From Rhizobium sp. NZLR1 (lineage in GTDB: Bacteria; Pseudomonadota; Alphaproteobacteria; Rhizobiales; Rhizobiaceae): DNA of 64,000 nt. Shown here piece by piece: positions 1 to 8,123 of this stretch; position 1 is the first letter of the stretch; every line of letters begins with the position of its first letter. The notes beneath the pieces are model-generated. The model ran no database searches, had not been told where the DNA came from, and worked only from the letters and a program-made list of their open reading frames with translations. The stretch covers positions 248,001 through 312,000 of the forward strand of contig NZ_CP071635.1 of assembly GCF_017357385.1 (NCBI RefSeq), given 5' to 3'. A program made the position numbers and the translations under genes.

Positions 1-612
1 CAGAACGTCTCGGTCGACTCCGGCTCCGAAGTCTCCGGGCATCTCTATGGGTCCAGGCGGTTCGTCCGGCACGTCGTCCGGCTGATCGGTGAAAGCGGCA
101 AGCTGGAGTTCGACATGGATACGCTTCGCGTCGTGGCTAGGTTGACCCTGATAGACGCGCTGTCGGCCCGCACCAATCGTTCGGATAGCGGCGTCGTTGT
201 CCGGGTCGCCGGCGATGCCATCGGTGCCGACGCTTATCTTCCGAACATGGGTACGGAGGAGTTCCTCACGTGCCTCTCTCGCCCGGCATTGGAAGCGTCC
301 TGCGGCGGCACGAGTGTCGTTCCCTGCCCGCGCGTCCGGGACACCCGCGCTGCCCTTGTCGAGCACTTCAAGGAAGAGCGCTTCGTGCATCAGTCTGCCC
401 TCTTCGCGCCCGATGACGCGAAGCTGGCCGAGTGGCTTGCCAAGAACAGGGAACATGGTGGCGAGGACGGCGAAGCCCCCGCCGACGGGCCGGTCGGCGG
501 CAGCGAGGACGACGGCAACGCGGCGGACGCCGAGCACGAAGAGTTGGACGAAGCCGACGCTGACGCCAGCGCCAATGGCCTCGAGACCGCTTACGGGATC
601 GCCGCCGAGTAG
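1..612 (+). CDS. C-terminal part of a large plasmid protein, possibly ParB-like
   Basis: The reading frame is open from the first base, so only the last 203 residues are present. The visible part has no catalytic motif that I can name. It ends in a strongly acidic, low-complexity tail (about residues 155-200, rich in Glu, Asp, Gly and Ala). In rhizobial plasmids a large protein with an N-terminal ParB-like domain often sits at this place, upstream of antirestriction and DUF736 genes; that position, not sequence, is the reason for the tentative name. A GC-rich terminator hairpin follows 30 bases after the stop. The assignment is weak, but coding is likely because the frame is long, uninterrupted and ends in a typical acidic tail. 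Confidence 0.5.
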   Translation, partial: QNVSVDSGSEVSGHLYGSRRFVRHVVRLIGESGKLEFDMDTLRVVARLTLIDALSARTNRSDSGVVVRVAGDAIGADAYLPNMGTEEFLTCLSRPALEASCGGTSVVPCPRVRDTRAALVEHFKEERFVHQSALFAPDDAKLAEWLAKNREHGGEDGEAPADGPVGGSEDDGNAADAEHEELDEADADASANGLETAYGIAAE

Positions 613-642
613 CAATCTCCTCACTTCATTTCGACCAATACG

Positions 643-674
643 GCCGCCGGCCATCGCCGGCGGCGGCTTTGTTT
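643..674 (+). terminator. Rho-independent terminator
   Basis: A perfect 9-bp stem (GCCGCCGGC, loop CATC, GCCGGCGGC) is followed by a T-rich run. It lies just after the stop of the gene at the left edge and separates it from the DUF1839 gene. Confidence 0.65.
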
Positions 675-1655
675 CCACACTCAAAACAGGAGAACGAAGA
701 TGTCTGCGTCCTTGGAATCGACCCGGAAACCTACCGGGCGCATGCGCTACATTCCGGCGAGCGCGCCTGGCCGGAAACCAATTGCTATGTCGATCTCTGG
801 ATCGAGGTTCTGGCAACATCAGGCGTTGCGCCGGAGGCGATGCTGGGCTTTACCCTGACGCAGGATTTCGAGGGCGACCAGTTCACTTTCTTCAAAGTGC
901 CGCTCGAGGATCTCGAAGCGCTCTACGGCATTCGTGCGACCGAGCTTGCCATCTACGACCGTGTCGAACGCCATGTCGAGGTTCAGATCGCGCGGGCTCG
1001 TCTCTGCCTGATCGAAATGGATTCCTTCTACATGCCGGATACGCGCGGCACTGCTTACCGGCAGGAGCACGGCAAGACGACGGTTGCGATCAACCGGCTG
1101 GACGTTGCGGCCAAGCGCGTCGATTATTTCCACAATGCCGGTTATTTCCGGCTCGAAGGCGAGGATTTCGACGGGCTGTTCCAGCTGCTGATGGAAAACG
1201 ACCCGCCGTTCCTGCCCTACACGGAATTTGCGCGGTTCCCGGAAAGGCCGGCAGACGAAGCGCATCTGCGCGCGACCGCATGGCAGCTTGCCGGCTTTCA
1301 CTTCGCCCGGCGTCCCCGCGAAAACCCGATCCGCGCCTTTGCAAGCGTCTTTCCGCAACAGGTCGAATCGCTGGCGGAACGGCCGTTCGGCTTCTTCCAC
1401 AAATACGCCTTCAACACGCTTCGCCAGGTGGGCGCCAATTTCGAGTTGGCGGCCGATTACCTCGCCTGGCTTTCCCCTGGTGAATTCGCCGCTGCCGCCG
1501 AGCATGCCAGGCGTATTTCGGAGGTGGCGAAATCGGTGCAGTTCCAGCTTGCTCGCGCCGTCACCCGCAGGAAGTTCGAGCCGTTGCAGGCAGCACTTGA
1601 TCCGGCCGCCGATGCATGGGATTCCATGATGGCGTCGCTTGCGGGGCGAATCTGA
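669..1655 (+). CDS. DUF1839 family protein, 5' end probably frame-disrupted
   Basis: From about residue 13 on, the protein matches what I know of the DUF1839 family: the block LGIDPETYRAHALH, then ERAWPETNCYVDLW, then DFEGDQFTFFK, and later HNAGYFRLEGEDFDGLF. DUF1839 genes in rhizobia often accompany amino acid:carrier-protein ligases and may act on aminoacyl carrier proteins, but no such partner is visible here. The 5' end is odd. The only start in this frame before the conserved block is a TTG at 669 without a ribosome site. A strong site (AGGAG, then ATG at 700) opens a different frame. Adding one base just after that ATG would give a normal short N-terminus. So the gene carries either a 1-base deletion or a sequencing error. 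Confidence 0.7.
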   Translation: MFPHSKQENEDVCVLGIDPETYRAHALHSGERAWPETNCYVDLWIEVLATSGVAPEAMLGFTLTQDFEGDQFTFFKVPLEDLEALYGIRATELAIYDRVERHVEVQIARARLCLIEMDSFYMPDTRGTAYRQEHGKTTVAINRLDVAAKRVDYFHNAGYFRLEGEDFDGLFQLLMENDPPFLPYTEFARFPERPADEAHLRATAWQLAGFHFARRPRENPIRAFASVFPQQVESLAERPFGFFHKYAFNTLRQVGANFELAADYLAWLSPGEFAAAAEHARRISEVAKSVQFQLARAVTRRKFEPLQAALDPAADAWDSMMASLAGRI

Positions 1656-2182
1656 GGCCGGAGATCTGACCATGCGGGGGGCGTTTGGCAAGCATCGGTG
1701 CCGAGGAAAGTCTACTTTCCGAAGGCTGGAACCTGATCCTGACGGAGCCGGGCGCGTGCGCCGTGCGATGACGCAGACAGCGCGGCGGCGTGAGCCTGGC
1801 CAGGGGGGCGCGTTTTTGGTGCGAGCTGATGTGCTGGAGGAGGAATGCGGGCTGTCGGTCGCAAGGGGTTCTCTCCCCGGGGTTTCGGAGTCATAGCCCG
1901 GCTCCCGCCGGTCTGCCCTTCGTTTTCGCTGCGGTCTGAACCGGCGGCCGGTCGTTTCAAGGCCGCTGGCGCGCCGCGGAGCGGCCGGTGCAGCCTTCCT
2001 CGCAAAACGGGTTCGCGCCCTTCGCAGGGCTTTACCCCGCTTGTCCGCAAACCCGTTTCGCTCTTCCAGCCGTCCCGGACCTGTGAAAGCGCCCGTCCTC
2101 AGCCGGTTCCTGTCGACCGCATCGAAGGGCAGACCGGCAGGGGCCGGAGCCGCTTCGGTGGAAACCACGAAAGGAAGATCCC
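1656..2182. other. 527-bp non-coding leader
   Basis: No convincing gene is seen on either strand; the overlapping open frames are GC-rich shadows. The last bases hold a good ribosome site (AAAGGAAG) for the next gene. This is the first of several long GC-rich leaders before small genes in the first 7 kb. Confidence 0.5.
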
Positions 2183-2767
2183 ATGGCCAAGCCCGTAACG
2201 ACTCGATCCGCAGCCCGCGTCGTGCCACTCCGCAAGGGCGCCACCCTCGAAATGGTCAGGTTCACTTGCCCGGACACCGCGCAGGCAATGCTGATCGCCG
2301 AGAGTTTCGGGACCGCGGTGGTCGACAGCGATGGCATCCGTGAACTCCACGAGCGCCTGATAATCGAAACCGCCGACAGCCTCTCGAACGGCCTCGGCGA
2401 GAAGGCGATGCAGATCCATCTCCAGCGCATCGTCGGAGCCTATGTCGGCTCGGCGCACGGAGCCGGCCAGTTCTACAGCCGGGCAGTCTCCGAGGCGCGA
2501 GACGCCACCGCCAAGTCGGCAAACGATGCCCGTGACGAGGATCTCGATGGCCCGGTCGGCTACGACAGCGCCGCCCAGCGAAAACGCGAGTTCGCGGCCG
2601 ACATGGGCATTCAGTCCCACGCGCTGCGGATGGCCGCTGAGGGTGCCGTCGCAGCCTACGGCCAAGTCATCGGCGAAGCCTGGAAGCCTTTCGACCGCCC
2701 GGTCGAAAACGCGGGCCACTCGCTCGACCGCAAGGCGGCCGAGGCGCAGCTGGCGGCTCTCGGTTGA
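2183..2767 (+). CDS. Conserved plasmid protein of unknown function
   Basis: 194 residues, soluble, with no signal peptide or membrane segment. The ATG is preceded by AAAGGAAGATCCC, a clear ribosome site. The sequence is mixed alpha-helical with normal amino-acid use and ends in a helix rich in Ala, Glu and Lys. I recognise it only as the kind of protein that recurs beside ardC and DUF736 genes on rhizobial plasmids; no catalytic motif is apparent. It stands alone, between a long leader and a terminator hairpin, so it is probably its own transcription unit. The function is unknown. Confidence 0.75.
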   Translation: MAKPVTTRSAARVVPLRKGATLEMVRFTCPDTAQAMLIAESFGTAVVDSDGIRELHERLIIETADSLSNGLGEKAMQIHLQRIVGAYVGSAHGAGQFYSRAVSEARDATAKSANDARDEDLDGPVGYDSAAQRKREFAADMGIQSHALRMAAEGAVAAYGQVIGEAWKPFDRPVENAGHSLDRKAAEAQLAALG

Positions 2768-2819
2768 GCCGCGTTTGGCGGAGCTTCGGCTCGCCCATTT
2801 CCCTCTCTCTTAATTCTCG

Positions 2820-2846
2820 GGCCGGTTCCTTTGGGACCGGCCTTTT
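2820..2846 (+). terminator. Rho-independent terminator
   Basis: The stem GGCCGGTTCC / GGGACCGGCC with a short T loop is followed by TTTT. It ends the transcript of the 194-residue protein gene. Confidence 0.7.
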
Positions 2847-3062
2847 CCGTGTCAGGGGAAGGAAAGGAAGGACAAGGACCCAGCCCGCCACGCCGGCCCC
2901 GTCCCGGTCGGCGGTCCTGCAGGAGCCGGCGGTCAGCCGCAACGGCTTTGCCGTCCTCCACTCCGTTCTGGCCGTTCCGGTGCCGCGAGCCGCCTGATCC
3001 TCCTGCCTTCGGACCTCCGCGACGGGGTCGCGATGGCGCGGCCTCAAACGAAGGATAAGGAC

Positions 3063-3989
3063 ATGAGCAGGAAAGCCGAAGGCGAACGCGCCGACATCTA
3101 TGCGCGGATCACGGATAGAATCGTAGCCGACCTTGAAAAGGGCGTAAAACTCTGGATGAAGCCATGGCATGCGGCCAACATCAATGGCCGGATTACCCGG
3201 CCGCTGCGCCACAACGGTCAGCCCTATTCGGGCATGAACATTCTCTTGTTATGGTCGGAGGGGATGGCGCGCGGCTTCACTTCACCCATGTGGATGACCT
3301 TCAAGCAGGCGCTTGAACTGGGGGCGGCGGTGCGAAAGGGCGAGACCGGCTCGACGGTCGTCTTCGCCAGCCGGTTCACCAAGCCCGAGGCGGACGGTAG
3401 TGGTGGAGAAGTCGATCGGGAAATCCCATTCTTGAAGGCTTACACAGTGTTCAACATCGAGCAGATCGACGGACTGCCCGAACACTATCATCACCCACCG
3501 ACCCCGGTGCTCGATGCGATCGAGCACATCGAGCACGCCGATCGCTTTTTCCGCAACACGGGCGCTGTCATTCGGCATGGTGGCGCGCAGGCCTATTATT
3601 CGCCGGTCACGGACCACATCCAGATGCCGCCGTTCGAGACATTCCGAGACGCGGCGTCCTACGTGGCCACGCTCAGTCACGAAAGTTGCCATTGGACTGC
3701 GCGCCCCGATCGCGTCGATCGCGATCTTAGCCGCTATACGAAGGACAAGACCGAGCGGGCTCGCGAAGAGCTGATTGCGGAGCTCGGGAGTTGCTTCCTA
3801 TGCGCCGATCTCGGGATCGCACCGGAGCTGGAGCCCCGGCCGGACCATGCGTCGTACCTCCGCTCGTGGCTGAAGGTTCTATCCGACGACAAGCGGGCCA
3901 TCTTCCAAGCCGCGGCGCATGCCCAGCGTGCCGTCAGCTTCCTGCACGGTCTCCAGCCCATTCAGGCCGACGAGAGAGCGGCCGCGTAG
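3063..3989 (+). CDS. ardC: ArdC-type antirestriction protein
   Basis: 308 residues. The N-terminal half has the DUF1738 / ArdC single-strand DNA-binding pattern (WMKPWHAANINGRITRPLRHNGQPYSG split around residues 30-60, then a region with KGETGSTVVFA). The C-terminal half is a zincin-like metallopeptidase domain with HESCH at about residues 206-210. Proteins of this family bind incoming single-stranded plasmid DNA and shield it from host restriction during conjugation. The start is the ATG at 3063, preceded by GAAGGATAAGGAC; an upstream in-frame ATG at 3033 lacks a ribosome site. Its place in the plasmid maintenance block next to the transfer genes fits a role in establishing the plasmid in a new host. 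Confidence 0.9.
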   Translation: MSRKAEGERADIYARITDRIVADLEKGVKLWMKPWHAANINGRITRPLRHNGQPYSGMNILLLWSEGMARGFTSPMWMTFKQALELGAAVRKGETGSTVVFASRFTKPEADGSGGEVDREIPFLKAYTVFNIEQIDGLPEHYHHPPTPVLDAIEHIEHADRFFRNTGAVIRHGGAQAYYSPVTDHIQMPPFETFRDAASYVATLSHESCHWTARPDRVDRDLSRYTKDKTERAREELIAELGSCFLCADLGIAPELEPRPDHASYLRSWLKVLSDDKRAIFQAAAHAQRAVSFLHGLQPIQADERAAA

Positions 3990-3995
3990 GAGACG

Positions 3996-4172
3996 TCAAG
4001 GTCGGTCGTTGTCACCCGCAACGGCCGACAGCTCTTTCGGCGCTCTCTCCGCGAGCGCGTGCTCATCGGGCGTGAGGTCCAGCCTCCCCCAGATCGATGG
4101 TTTCCGATCGTTGGCTTTCAGCTTTCGGGACTGCTTGATTTCGACGGTAAACGGCTTTGTCTGCTGACGCAT
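3996..4172 (-). CDS. Small basic protein of unknown function
   Basis: 58 residues on the opposite strand, converging with ardC and ending 6 bases from its stop. The ATG at 4172 has an excellent ribosome site (CCTGGAGGATCT). The N-terminal half is basic (KPFTVEIKQSRKLKANDRK), followed by the short motif SIWGRLDL and an acidic, Ala-rich end. The strong ribosome site and the non-random composition argue that it is real. It resembles small conserved proteins on rhizobial plasmids, but I cannot name a family. A basic N-terminus may suggest nucleic-acid contact; that is inference only. Confidence 0.7.
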   Translation of the reverse strand: MRQQTKPFTVEIKQSRKLKANDRKPSIWGRLDLTPDEHALAERAPKELSAVAGDNDRP

Positions 4173-4622
4173 AGATCCTCCAGGCGACGAATCGCGGCCC
4201 GACAATATTGCGTGATGAGAGGAGACAACTGCCCGGGCGGCCGAGTTTGTCGCATCGGAAGCCGACGCTATGCTTTAGAGACTGGGGAACGGCTTTGCGG
4301 CCGGGCTGTTCTGCCGGGGCAACGCACGGCGAGGGCCATGACCAAGTTCCCTCCACCGCTGTCATAGGCCACGCCCTCCGCGGGCTCGATGAGGCATGTC
4401 TGATCGGAGACCGGCTTCGCCTCGATCGTTCTCCCGCAACGGCCGTCCGCAACTTTCTTCCCCAGCGAACTGCGTTCGCATTCCTCGCGCGACAACAAAG
4501 TTTCTCCCGACCGCCCTCCATTTCATTACGGCCTTCCAGGTGCGGTCCGATCGTCCCCGATCCTTACGACAGCCATCGAGGCCGCGAAGGGCGCGGCTCG
4601 AAACAACCGAAAGGAACAGACA
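4173..4622. other. 450-bp non-coding region, divergent promoters
   Basis: Lies between the small minus-strand gene and the DUF736 gene, so it should hold promoters in both directions. No gene supported. GC-rich with pyrimidine-rich stretches; a ribosome site (CGAAAGGAACAG) ends it. Confidence 0.5.
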
Positions 4623-4934
4623 ATGGCTACCATCGGCACTTTCACCGCAAACGAAAACGGCTTCACCGGCTCGATCCGCACCCTCGCACTCAACGTCAAG
4701 GCCCGCATCGCCCGCGTCGACAGCCCCTCCGACAAGGGCCCGCACTTCCGCATCTACGCCGGCAATGTCGAGCTGGGTGCGGCTTGGCAGAAGCGCTCCG
4801 GCGAGAGCGACCGCGATTATCTCTCGGTCAAGCTGGACGACCCGAGCTTCCCCGCCCCGATCTACGCAACGCTCTCCGAGGTCGATGGCGAGGACGGCTA
4901 CCAGTTGATCTGGTCCCGCCCCAATCGGGATTGA
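4623..4934 (+). CDS. DUF736 family protein
   Basis: 103 residues, the normal length of the family. It opens with the DUF736 signature [18 protein letters not shown] and has a central [20 protein letters not shown] followed by [10 protein letters not shown] and a C-terminal [17 protein letters not shown]736 proteins are small beta-rich proteins that are very common on alphaproteobacterial plasmids and integrative elements; the biochemical role is not established. The ATG has a good ribosome site (GAAAGGAACAGACA), and a GC-rich hairpin follows the stop. The gene is monocistronic. Confidence 0.92.
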   Translation: MATIGTFTANENGFTGSIRTLALNVKARIARVDSPSDKGPHFRIYAGNVELGAAWQKRSGESDRDYLSVKLDDPSFPAPIYATLSEVDGEDGYQLIWSRPNRD

Positions 4935-4945
4935 GATCCCAACAA

Positions 4946-4968
4946 GGCCCCGCCACCGAGGCGGGGCC
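4946..4968 (+). terminator. Hairpin after the DUF736 gene
   Basis: A perfect 9-bp stem (GGCCCCGCC, loop ACCGA, GGCGGGGCC) lies 11 bases after the stop. There is no clear T-run, so it may act as a terminator or a 3' stabiliser. Confidence 0.5.
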
Positions 4969-5236
4969 AACTGGCCGCTTTGAGAAAGCCGGCAACGGAC
5001 ATCGAGCCCGCTCCCGACTTTTAGGGTGCCATACGGAGAGGTGGGGGTCTGCTCATATCGGGCCTATCGTGCCGTGGAGCCGGGACAGCCTCAAGGACGA
5101 GCGGTTCCCCCCCCAAAATGCCGGCGCATTTCGGCTCCCCCACTCACCGCCGCTGGCGGTCGCATGCGCGATCCTTGACCCTGACCCACCGCCACGCCGG
5201 AGGGCGTCATCTTTCTCAAACATCAAGGAGATGACG
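4969..5236. other. Non-coding leader
   Basis: No gene is supported. It contains a run of C (ccccccccc near 5108) and ends with a ribosome site AAGGAGATGACG that decides the start of the next small gene. Confidence 0.4.
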
Positions 5237-5398
5237 ATGATCGAACAACAAATCGAAGAACTGCGCGCCGAGCTGAACGCTTGCATCGAGCCCGCCGAGC
5301 GTCGCGAGATCGAAGCCGAGCTCGAAATCGCCCAGGCCGAGCTGATCATGATGCTTGGCGAACAGGATGGTTCCATCGACGCCGAGCCGCCCTTCTGA
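5237..5398 (+). CDS. Small coiled-coil-like acidic protein
   Basis: 53 residues. The start at 5237 is chosen because AAGGAG lies 6 bases upstream; the ATG at 5231 touches the ribosome site and is less likely. The protein is almost all helix-forming residues with heptad-like Ile/Leu spacing (IEELRAELNACIE, then REIEAELEIAQAELIMML), and ends in an acidic tail. This suggests a short coiled coil that may dimerise or bind a partner. Family not recognised. The clear ribosome site and the position in a row of small plasmid genes support it as real. Confidence 0.65.
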   Translation: MIEQQIEELRAELNACIEPAERREIEAELEIAQAELIMMLGEQDGSIDAEPPF

Positions 5399-5691
5399 GG
5401 GCGGCATACCACCAGCACTGGGGGACCGCCGGCATCCAGGATCCCGAGAGGGGCGATCCGCTGCGACTCTCCTTTCGATCTACCGTCATCGACATCGGGG
5501 ATGTTGCATCCCGTCCGTCGCCCGCAACCAGCCGGCGCCAGAATTTTCCCCGCCGTATTGCGGCTCCTCGCGTGCTAAATTCTTGGCGCCGGCAGGTCCT
5601 TCACTCTCGTTTCGTCCTTTCAGGTGCGTCCCTCCTTGTCCGCCATGCGGCCTATCCCCGCGATATCCGCATTTCGAAAGGAGAAAATACC

Positions 5692-5865
5692 GTGCAACAG
5701 CTCGCTCAGTTCCTCACCGCCACCGGCCGTCGGCTCCGCACCCTCGGCAAGGTGATCTGTCACTACTTCCGCAAGGGGAAACTCGGCCTGAAACTGGCCA
5801 TCAAGATTCCGTTCTTCGTCGAGATCGAGGCGTCGTTCGAGACCGACTGGAACCGGCGCGAATAA
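5692..5865 (+). CDS. Small basic protein with GTG start
   Basis: 57 residues, start GTG at 5692 after AAAGGAGAAAATACC, a near-perfect ribosome site. The N-terminal part is basic and contains ATGRRLRTLGKVICHYFRKGK, followed by a hydrophobic stretch GLKLAIKIPFFVEIEASF that is too short and charged to be a sure membrane segment. A hairpin follows the stop. I do not recognise the family. It may be a small membrane-associated or nucleic-acid-binding plasmid protein; the evidence does not decide. Confidence 0.65.
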   Translation: MQQLAQFLTATGRRLRTLGKVICHYFRKGKLGLKLAIKIPFFVEIEASFETDWNRRE

Positions 5866-5873
5866 CACGCCGT

Positions 5874-5891
5874 GGGCCGCTTCAGCGGCCC
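5874..5891 (+). terminator. Hairpin after the small GTG-start gene
   Basis: A perfect 7-bp stem (GGGCCGC, loop TTCA, GCGGCCC) begins 8 bases after the stop. No long T-run. Confidence 0.5.
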
Positions 5892-5927
5892 CTCCTCTAC
5901 CAGCTGGAACGCGGAACACAATCATCG

Positions 5928-6236
5928 TCAGCTCGGCGAATATCGGCAGGTTGTTTTTGGGCGATAGCCGCGACCACGTTTTTGCTTCAACAGCTCAAGG
6001 AACAAGCGAACCGCTTCCTCCTCCCGTTCGAACACATGCTGTTTTTCCTGTCCACGCTTGCCGATCCGTCCCCATCGCCGAGTCAGGCAGGCCTCTCCGA
6101 ACATCGTCTGCTCAATCTCCATGGCATAATACCGCGCCATGTTCTTGGCTGGATCCGTTCGTTCGACATAGAGCTGGTATGGTTGCGAAATCATGCCGGC
6201 ATGATCGTCACACGGCGCCGCTACGTCCAACGACAT
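5928..6236 (-). CDS. WGR-domain protein
   Basis: About 102 residues from the ATG at 6236, which follows GGGATTCACAT; an alternative ATG at 6194 would give 88 residues but has no ribosome site. The core is a WGR domain: YQLYVERTDPAKNMARYY, then FGEACLTRRWGRIGKRGQ, with the signature Trp-Gly-Arg, and a C-terminal helix EEEAVRLFLELLKQKRGRGY. WGR domains occur in DNA-repair proteins such as PARPs and in stand-alone small proteins on rhizobial plasmids; they bind nucleic acids. It is transcribed against its neighbours. DNA binding is inferred from the family. Confidence 0.82.
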   Translation of the reverse strand: MSLDVAAPCDDHAGMISQPYQLYVERTDPAKNMARYYAMEIEQTMFGEACLTRRWGRIGKRGQEKQHVFEREEEAVRLFLELLKQKRGRGYRPKTTCRYSPS

Positions 6237-6679
6237 ATGTGAATCCCACAGATGCGACCGATTCATTTTCGTGAAGAATGGGGCTTGGGCGAGGCGCCGA
6301 TGGCGCACGGCTCTGGTCGCACCGCGACCGGAGCCCGCACGCGGCCTCCGCGCCGCCGGGTTACGATCCTCTCGCAGCAAGAAGCATGCCTCTGCGAAAT
6401 CTCATTGTCCGGAGACAGCCGGAGCCTCCCGTCGCCATCGGAGATGGCAAGCGGTCGCGTCCCTTCAGGACGCGGTTCTATCTCTCTCTGACGTCCCATT
6501 TTGCACCCGCCGTTCCGGCGTCAAGGACATCGCGGCCCCTCCAATTTTCCCAACGCCGCAAGCGGCACAGAGAAAATCGGTTCCTCCGCTCGCCGCAGGG
6601 CGGCCGCGTTCCGCGGTCCCTGACCCCTCACGGACTACGGTGCCGACACCTTTCGTCAGAAAACGAAAAGGAGACTCTG
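6237..6679. other. 443-bp non-coding region, divergent promoters
   Basis: Separates the WGR gene (minus) from the next plus-strand gene. No gene is supported; overlapping frames look like shadows. It ends with AACGAAAAGGAG, the ribosome site of the next gene. Confidence 0.45.
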
Positions 6680-6994
6680 ATGACAAAGCATCAATTGGCT
6701 CGTGTGGTGGAAGGAGATCAGAAGCGGCCGGATCAACAGCCGGATTGGCTTGAACGACTGCGCCGAAATTTTGATGCGGAAGTGCATCTTCCCGCCGATA
6801 TCTCGCGGGAGTTTCTGTCTGCAGCGCTGCTTTGGGCAGTCGACAACAAGGTCGATTTCGCTTTGTTCCACGAGGCCAGCGAGATCATCATTGCGCACTT
6901 CGGCGGTGATGAGATCTACCTCCCGTCGCGGTGGTCCGACAAACGATGGCACATCGGCCTTGAGGACAAAGAGCCTTTCGATCCGAGCGACTGA
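6680..6994 (+). CDS. Conserved plasmid protein of unknown function
   Basis: 104 residues, soluble, start fixed by AAAAGGAGACTCTG. Features include an N-terminal charged region, PDWLERLRRNFDAEVHLP, and an aromatic C-terminal half with FGGDEIYLPSRWSDKRWHIG. No known domain is recognised. A strong terminator begins 7 bases after the stop, so the gene is a single transcription unit. I infer that it is real from the ribosome site, terminator and amino-acid composition; the function is unknown. Confidence 0.68.
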   Translation: MTKHQLARVVEGDQKRPDQQPDWLERLRRNFDAEVHLPADISREFLSAALLWAVDNKVDFALFHEASEIIIAHFGGDEIYLPSRWSDKRWHIGLEDKEPFDPSD

Positions 6995-7000
6995 GGTCGA

Positions 7001-7031
7001 GACCAGAGGCGGCTTTTCGCCTCTGGTCTTT
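7001..7031 (+). terminator. Rho-independent terminator
   Basis: A perfect 11-bp stem (GACCAGAGGCG / CGCCTCTGGTC, loop GCTTTT) followed by TTT. One of the clearest terminators in the window. Confidence 0.8.
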
Positions 7032-7084
7032 GCCTATTCACATGAGCCCTTCCAGCCGGATCGACCGAGCCGAGCGGCTATGAA

Positions 7085-7193
7085 AGGGGGGCTCTGCCGC
7101 CCCTCTCAATCTCACCCCATGAAGGAAGGGCAATGCCCCTCCTTCAAACTTCCTCCCATGGAGAAAGGGGACGGTTCCCTCCTCCCTTTCCCC
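7085..7193. repeat. Three tandem imperfect hairpins
   Basis: Three G-run/C-run hairpins follow each other: about 7085-7106 (AGGGGGGC / GCCCCTCT), 7121-7145 (GAAGGAAGGGC, loop AAT, GCCCCTCCTTC, one mismatch) and 7160-7193. Each G-rich arm is preceded by or contains an ATG-like start of the arm, giving a repeated appearance. They lie between two convergent genes. They may be terminators or a small interspersed repeat. Confidence 0.5.
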
Positions 7194-7236
7194 AAGCCCC
7201 TATCCCTCTCCCGTGCAGGGAAGGTGATGATGGCTG

Positions 7237-7824
7237 TCACCCGCCCTGGCACCAGCCGTGTCGGGCACCATCCCATGATCGGGCAAGCCCTTCCTTGATC
7301 AAGACATCGCCCAGCGAATTGCCTGCACGAAATACGGTTCGCAGTTTGCGTCCATATTTGTCTTCGTCACGGAACCCGGCCGCTAGCGAGAATTTTCCAG
7401 CGTTGAGCAGCGTCAGCAGGCGGGATTTTGCCGCCTCACCCTTTATCCGTTCCGCCTCGCAGCGGGGCGGGCTGAGTTCGGGCGTATCGATATCGGCGAT
7501 GCGGATTTTCTGGCCCTCGAACCAGAAGGTGTCGCCGTCGACGACGCAGTTTGCTCGATGGCTTCCGTCGCAGATCGAAAATGCGGCCGACAATGAATCC
7601 GTCGTCGGTGTCTTGGCCAAAGTGGCGAAACCGGGGAGAGCGTCGGCGCCGCCATAGGCAAGCCAACCTCCAAAAGCAATGATCACGGTGCATAGAACTG
7701 CCGTCGAGCGTTTACGCCATCTGTTCCGGCGAGATCTCAGCAATCCTCCACCCGCGCGCTGCCGATCGCGGCCGCCTCCGGCCTTCGGCGGCTTTCTGAA
7801 CGGAACCACATTTGATTTCGCCAC
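7237..7824 (-). CDS. Membrane-anchored thermonuclease-like protein
   Basis: 195 residues, start GTG at 7824 after GGGGATCGGAAA. A basic N-terminus (residues 1-38) leads into a single membrane segment (about 40-60), so the C-terminal part should lie outside the cytoplasm. That part is a staphylococcal-nuclease-like domain: CVVDGDTFWFEGQKIRIADIDTPE, then CEAERIKGEAAKSRL, and GRKLRTVF. The Asp and Arg of these motifs are the family's calcium-binding and catalytic positions. TNase-like proteins of this kind are common next to traG on rhizobial plasmids. A role in clearing DNA at the envelope is possible but not shown. Confidence 0.85.
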   Translation of the reverse strand: MAKSNVVPFRKPPKAGGGRDRQRAGGGLLRSRRNRWRKRSTAVLCTVIIAFGGWLAYGGADALPGFATLAKTPTTDSLSAAFSICDGSHRANCVVDGDTFWFEGQKIRIADIDTPELSPPRCEAERIKGEAAKSRLLTLLNAGKFSLAAGFRDEDKYGRKLRTVFRAGNSLGDVLIKEGLARSWDGARHGWCQGG

Positions 7825-8123
7825 TTTCCGATCCCCTCGTTTCGCCTCAGCCTATGTCGGACCCGGTTTCATCTGCGTTTACGGAGGAGCTTGGCTCCGG
7901 GCTGCGGTGTGGCCTGCAAAATGGTGCGCGACGGGCGGGGGCAGTCGATCCCGCCTCCCCTTCGGGCCACTATGTTGAGGCTCCTGCGGCTGCCCTGTTT
8001 CCCACCCATCGCACGACGAGAATTCCCGAAATCCCGCCCGCCGGGCGTCGCTATGCTGATTTCTCCGATACTCTTCATTTTTCTGGATCAGCCTTGCTCG
8101 GTTGCACCGCGCGCCGGCTTGGA

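Noticed and set aside
197..1483. 428-codon open frame in another register at the left end
   Set aside because: It overlaps two frames with better protein character, is very Arg/Pro/Ser-rich and has no ribosome site; it is a high-GC shadow.
819..2228. 469-codon minus-strand open frame
   Set aside because: It covers the DUF1839 gene and a non-coding leader, has shadow-like composition and no start signal.
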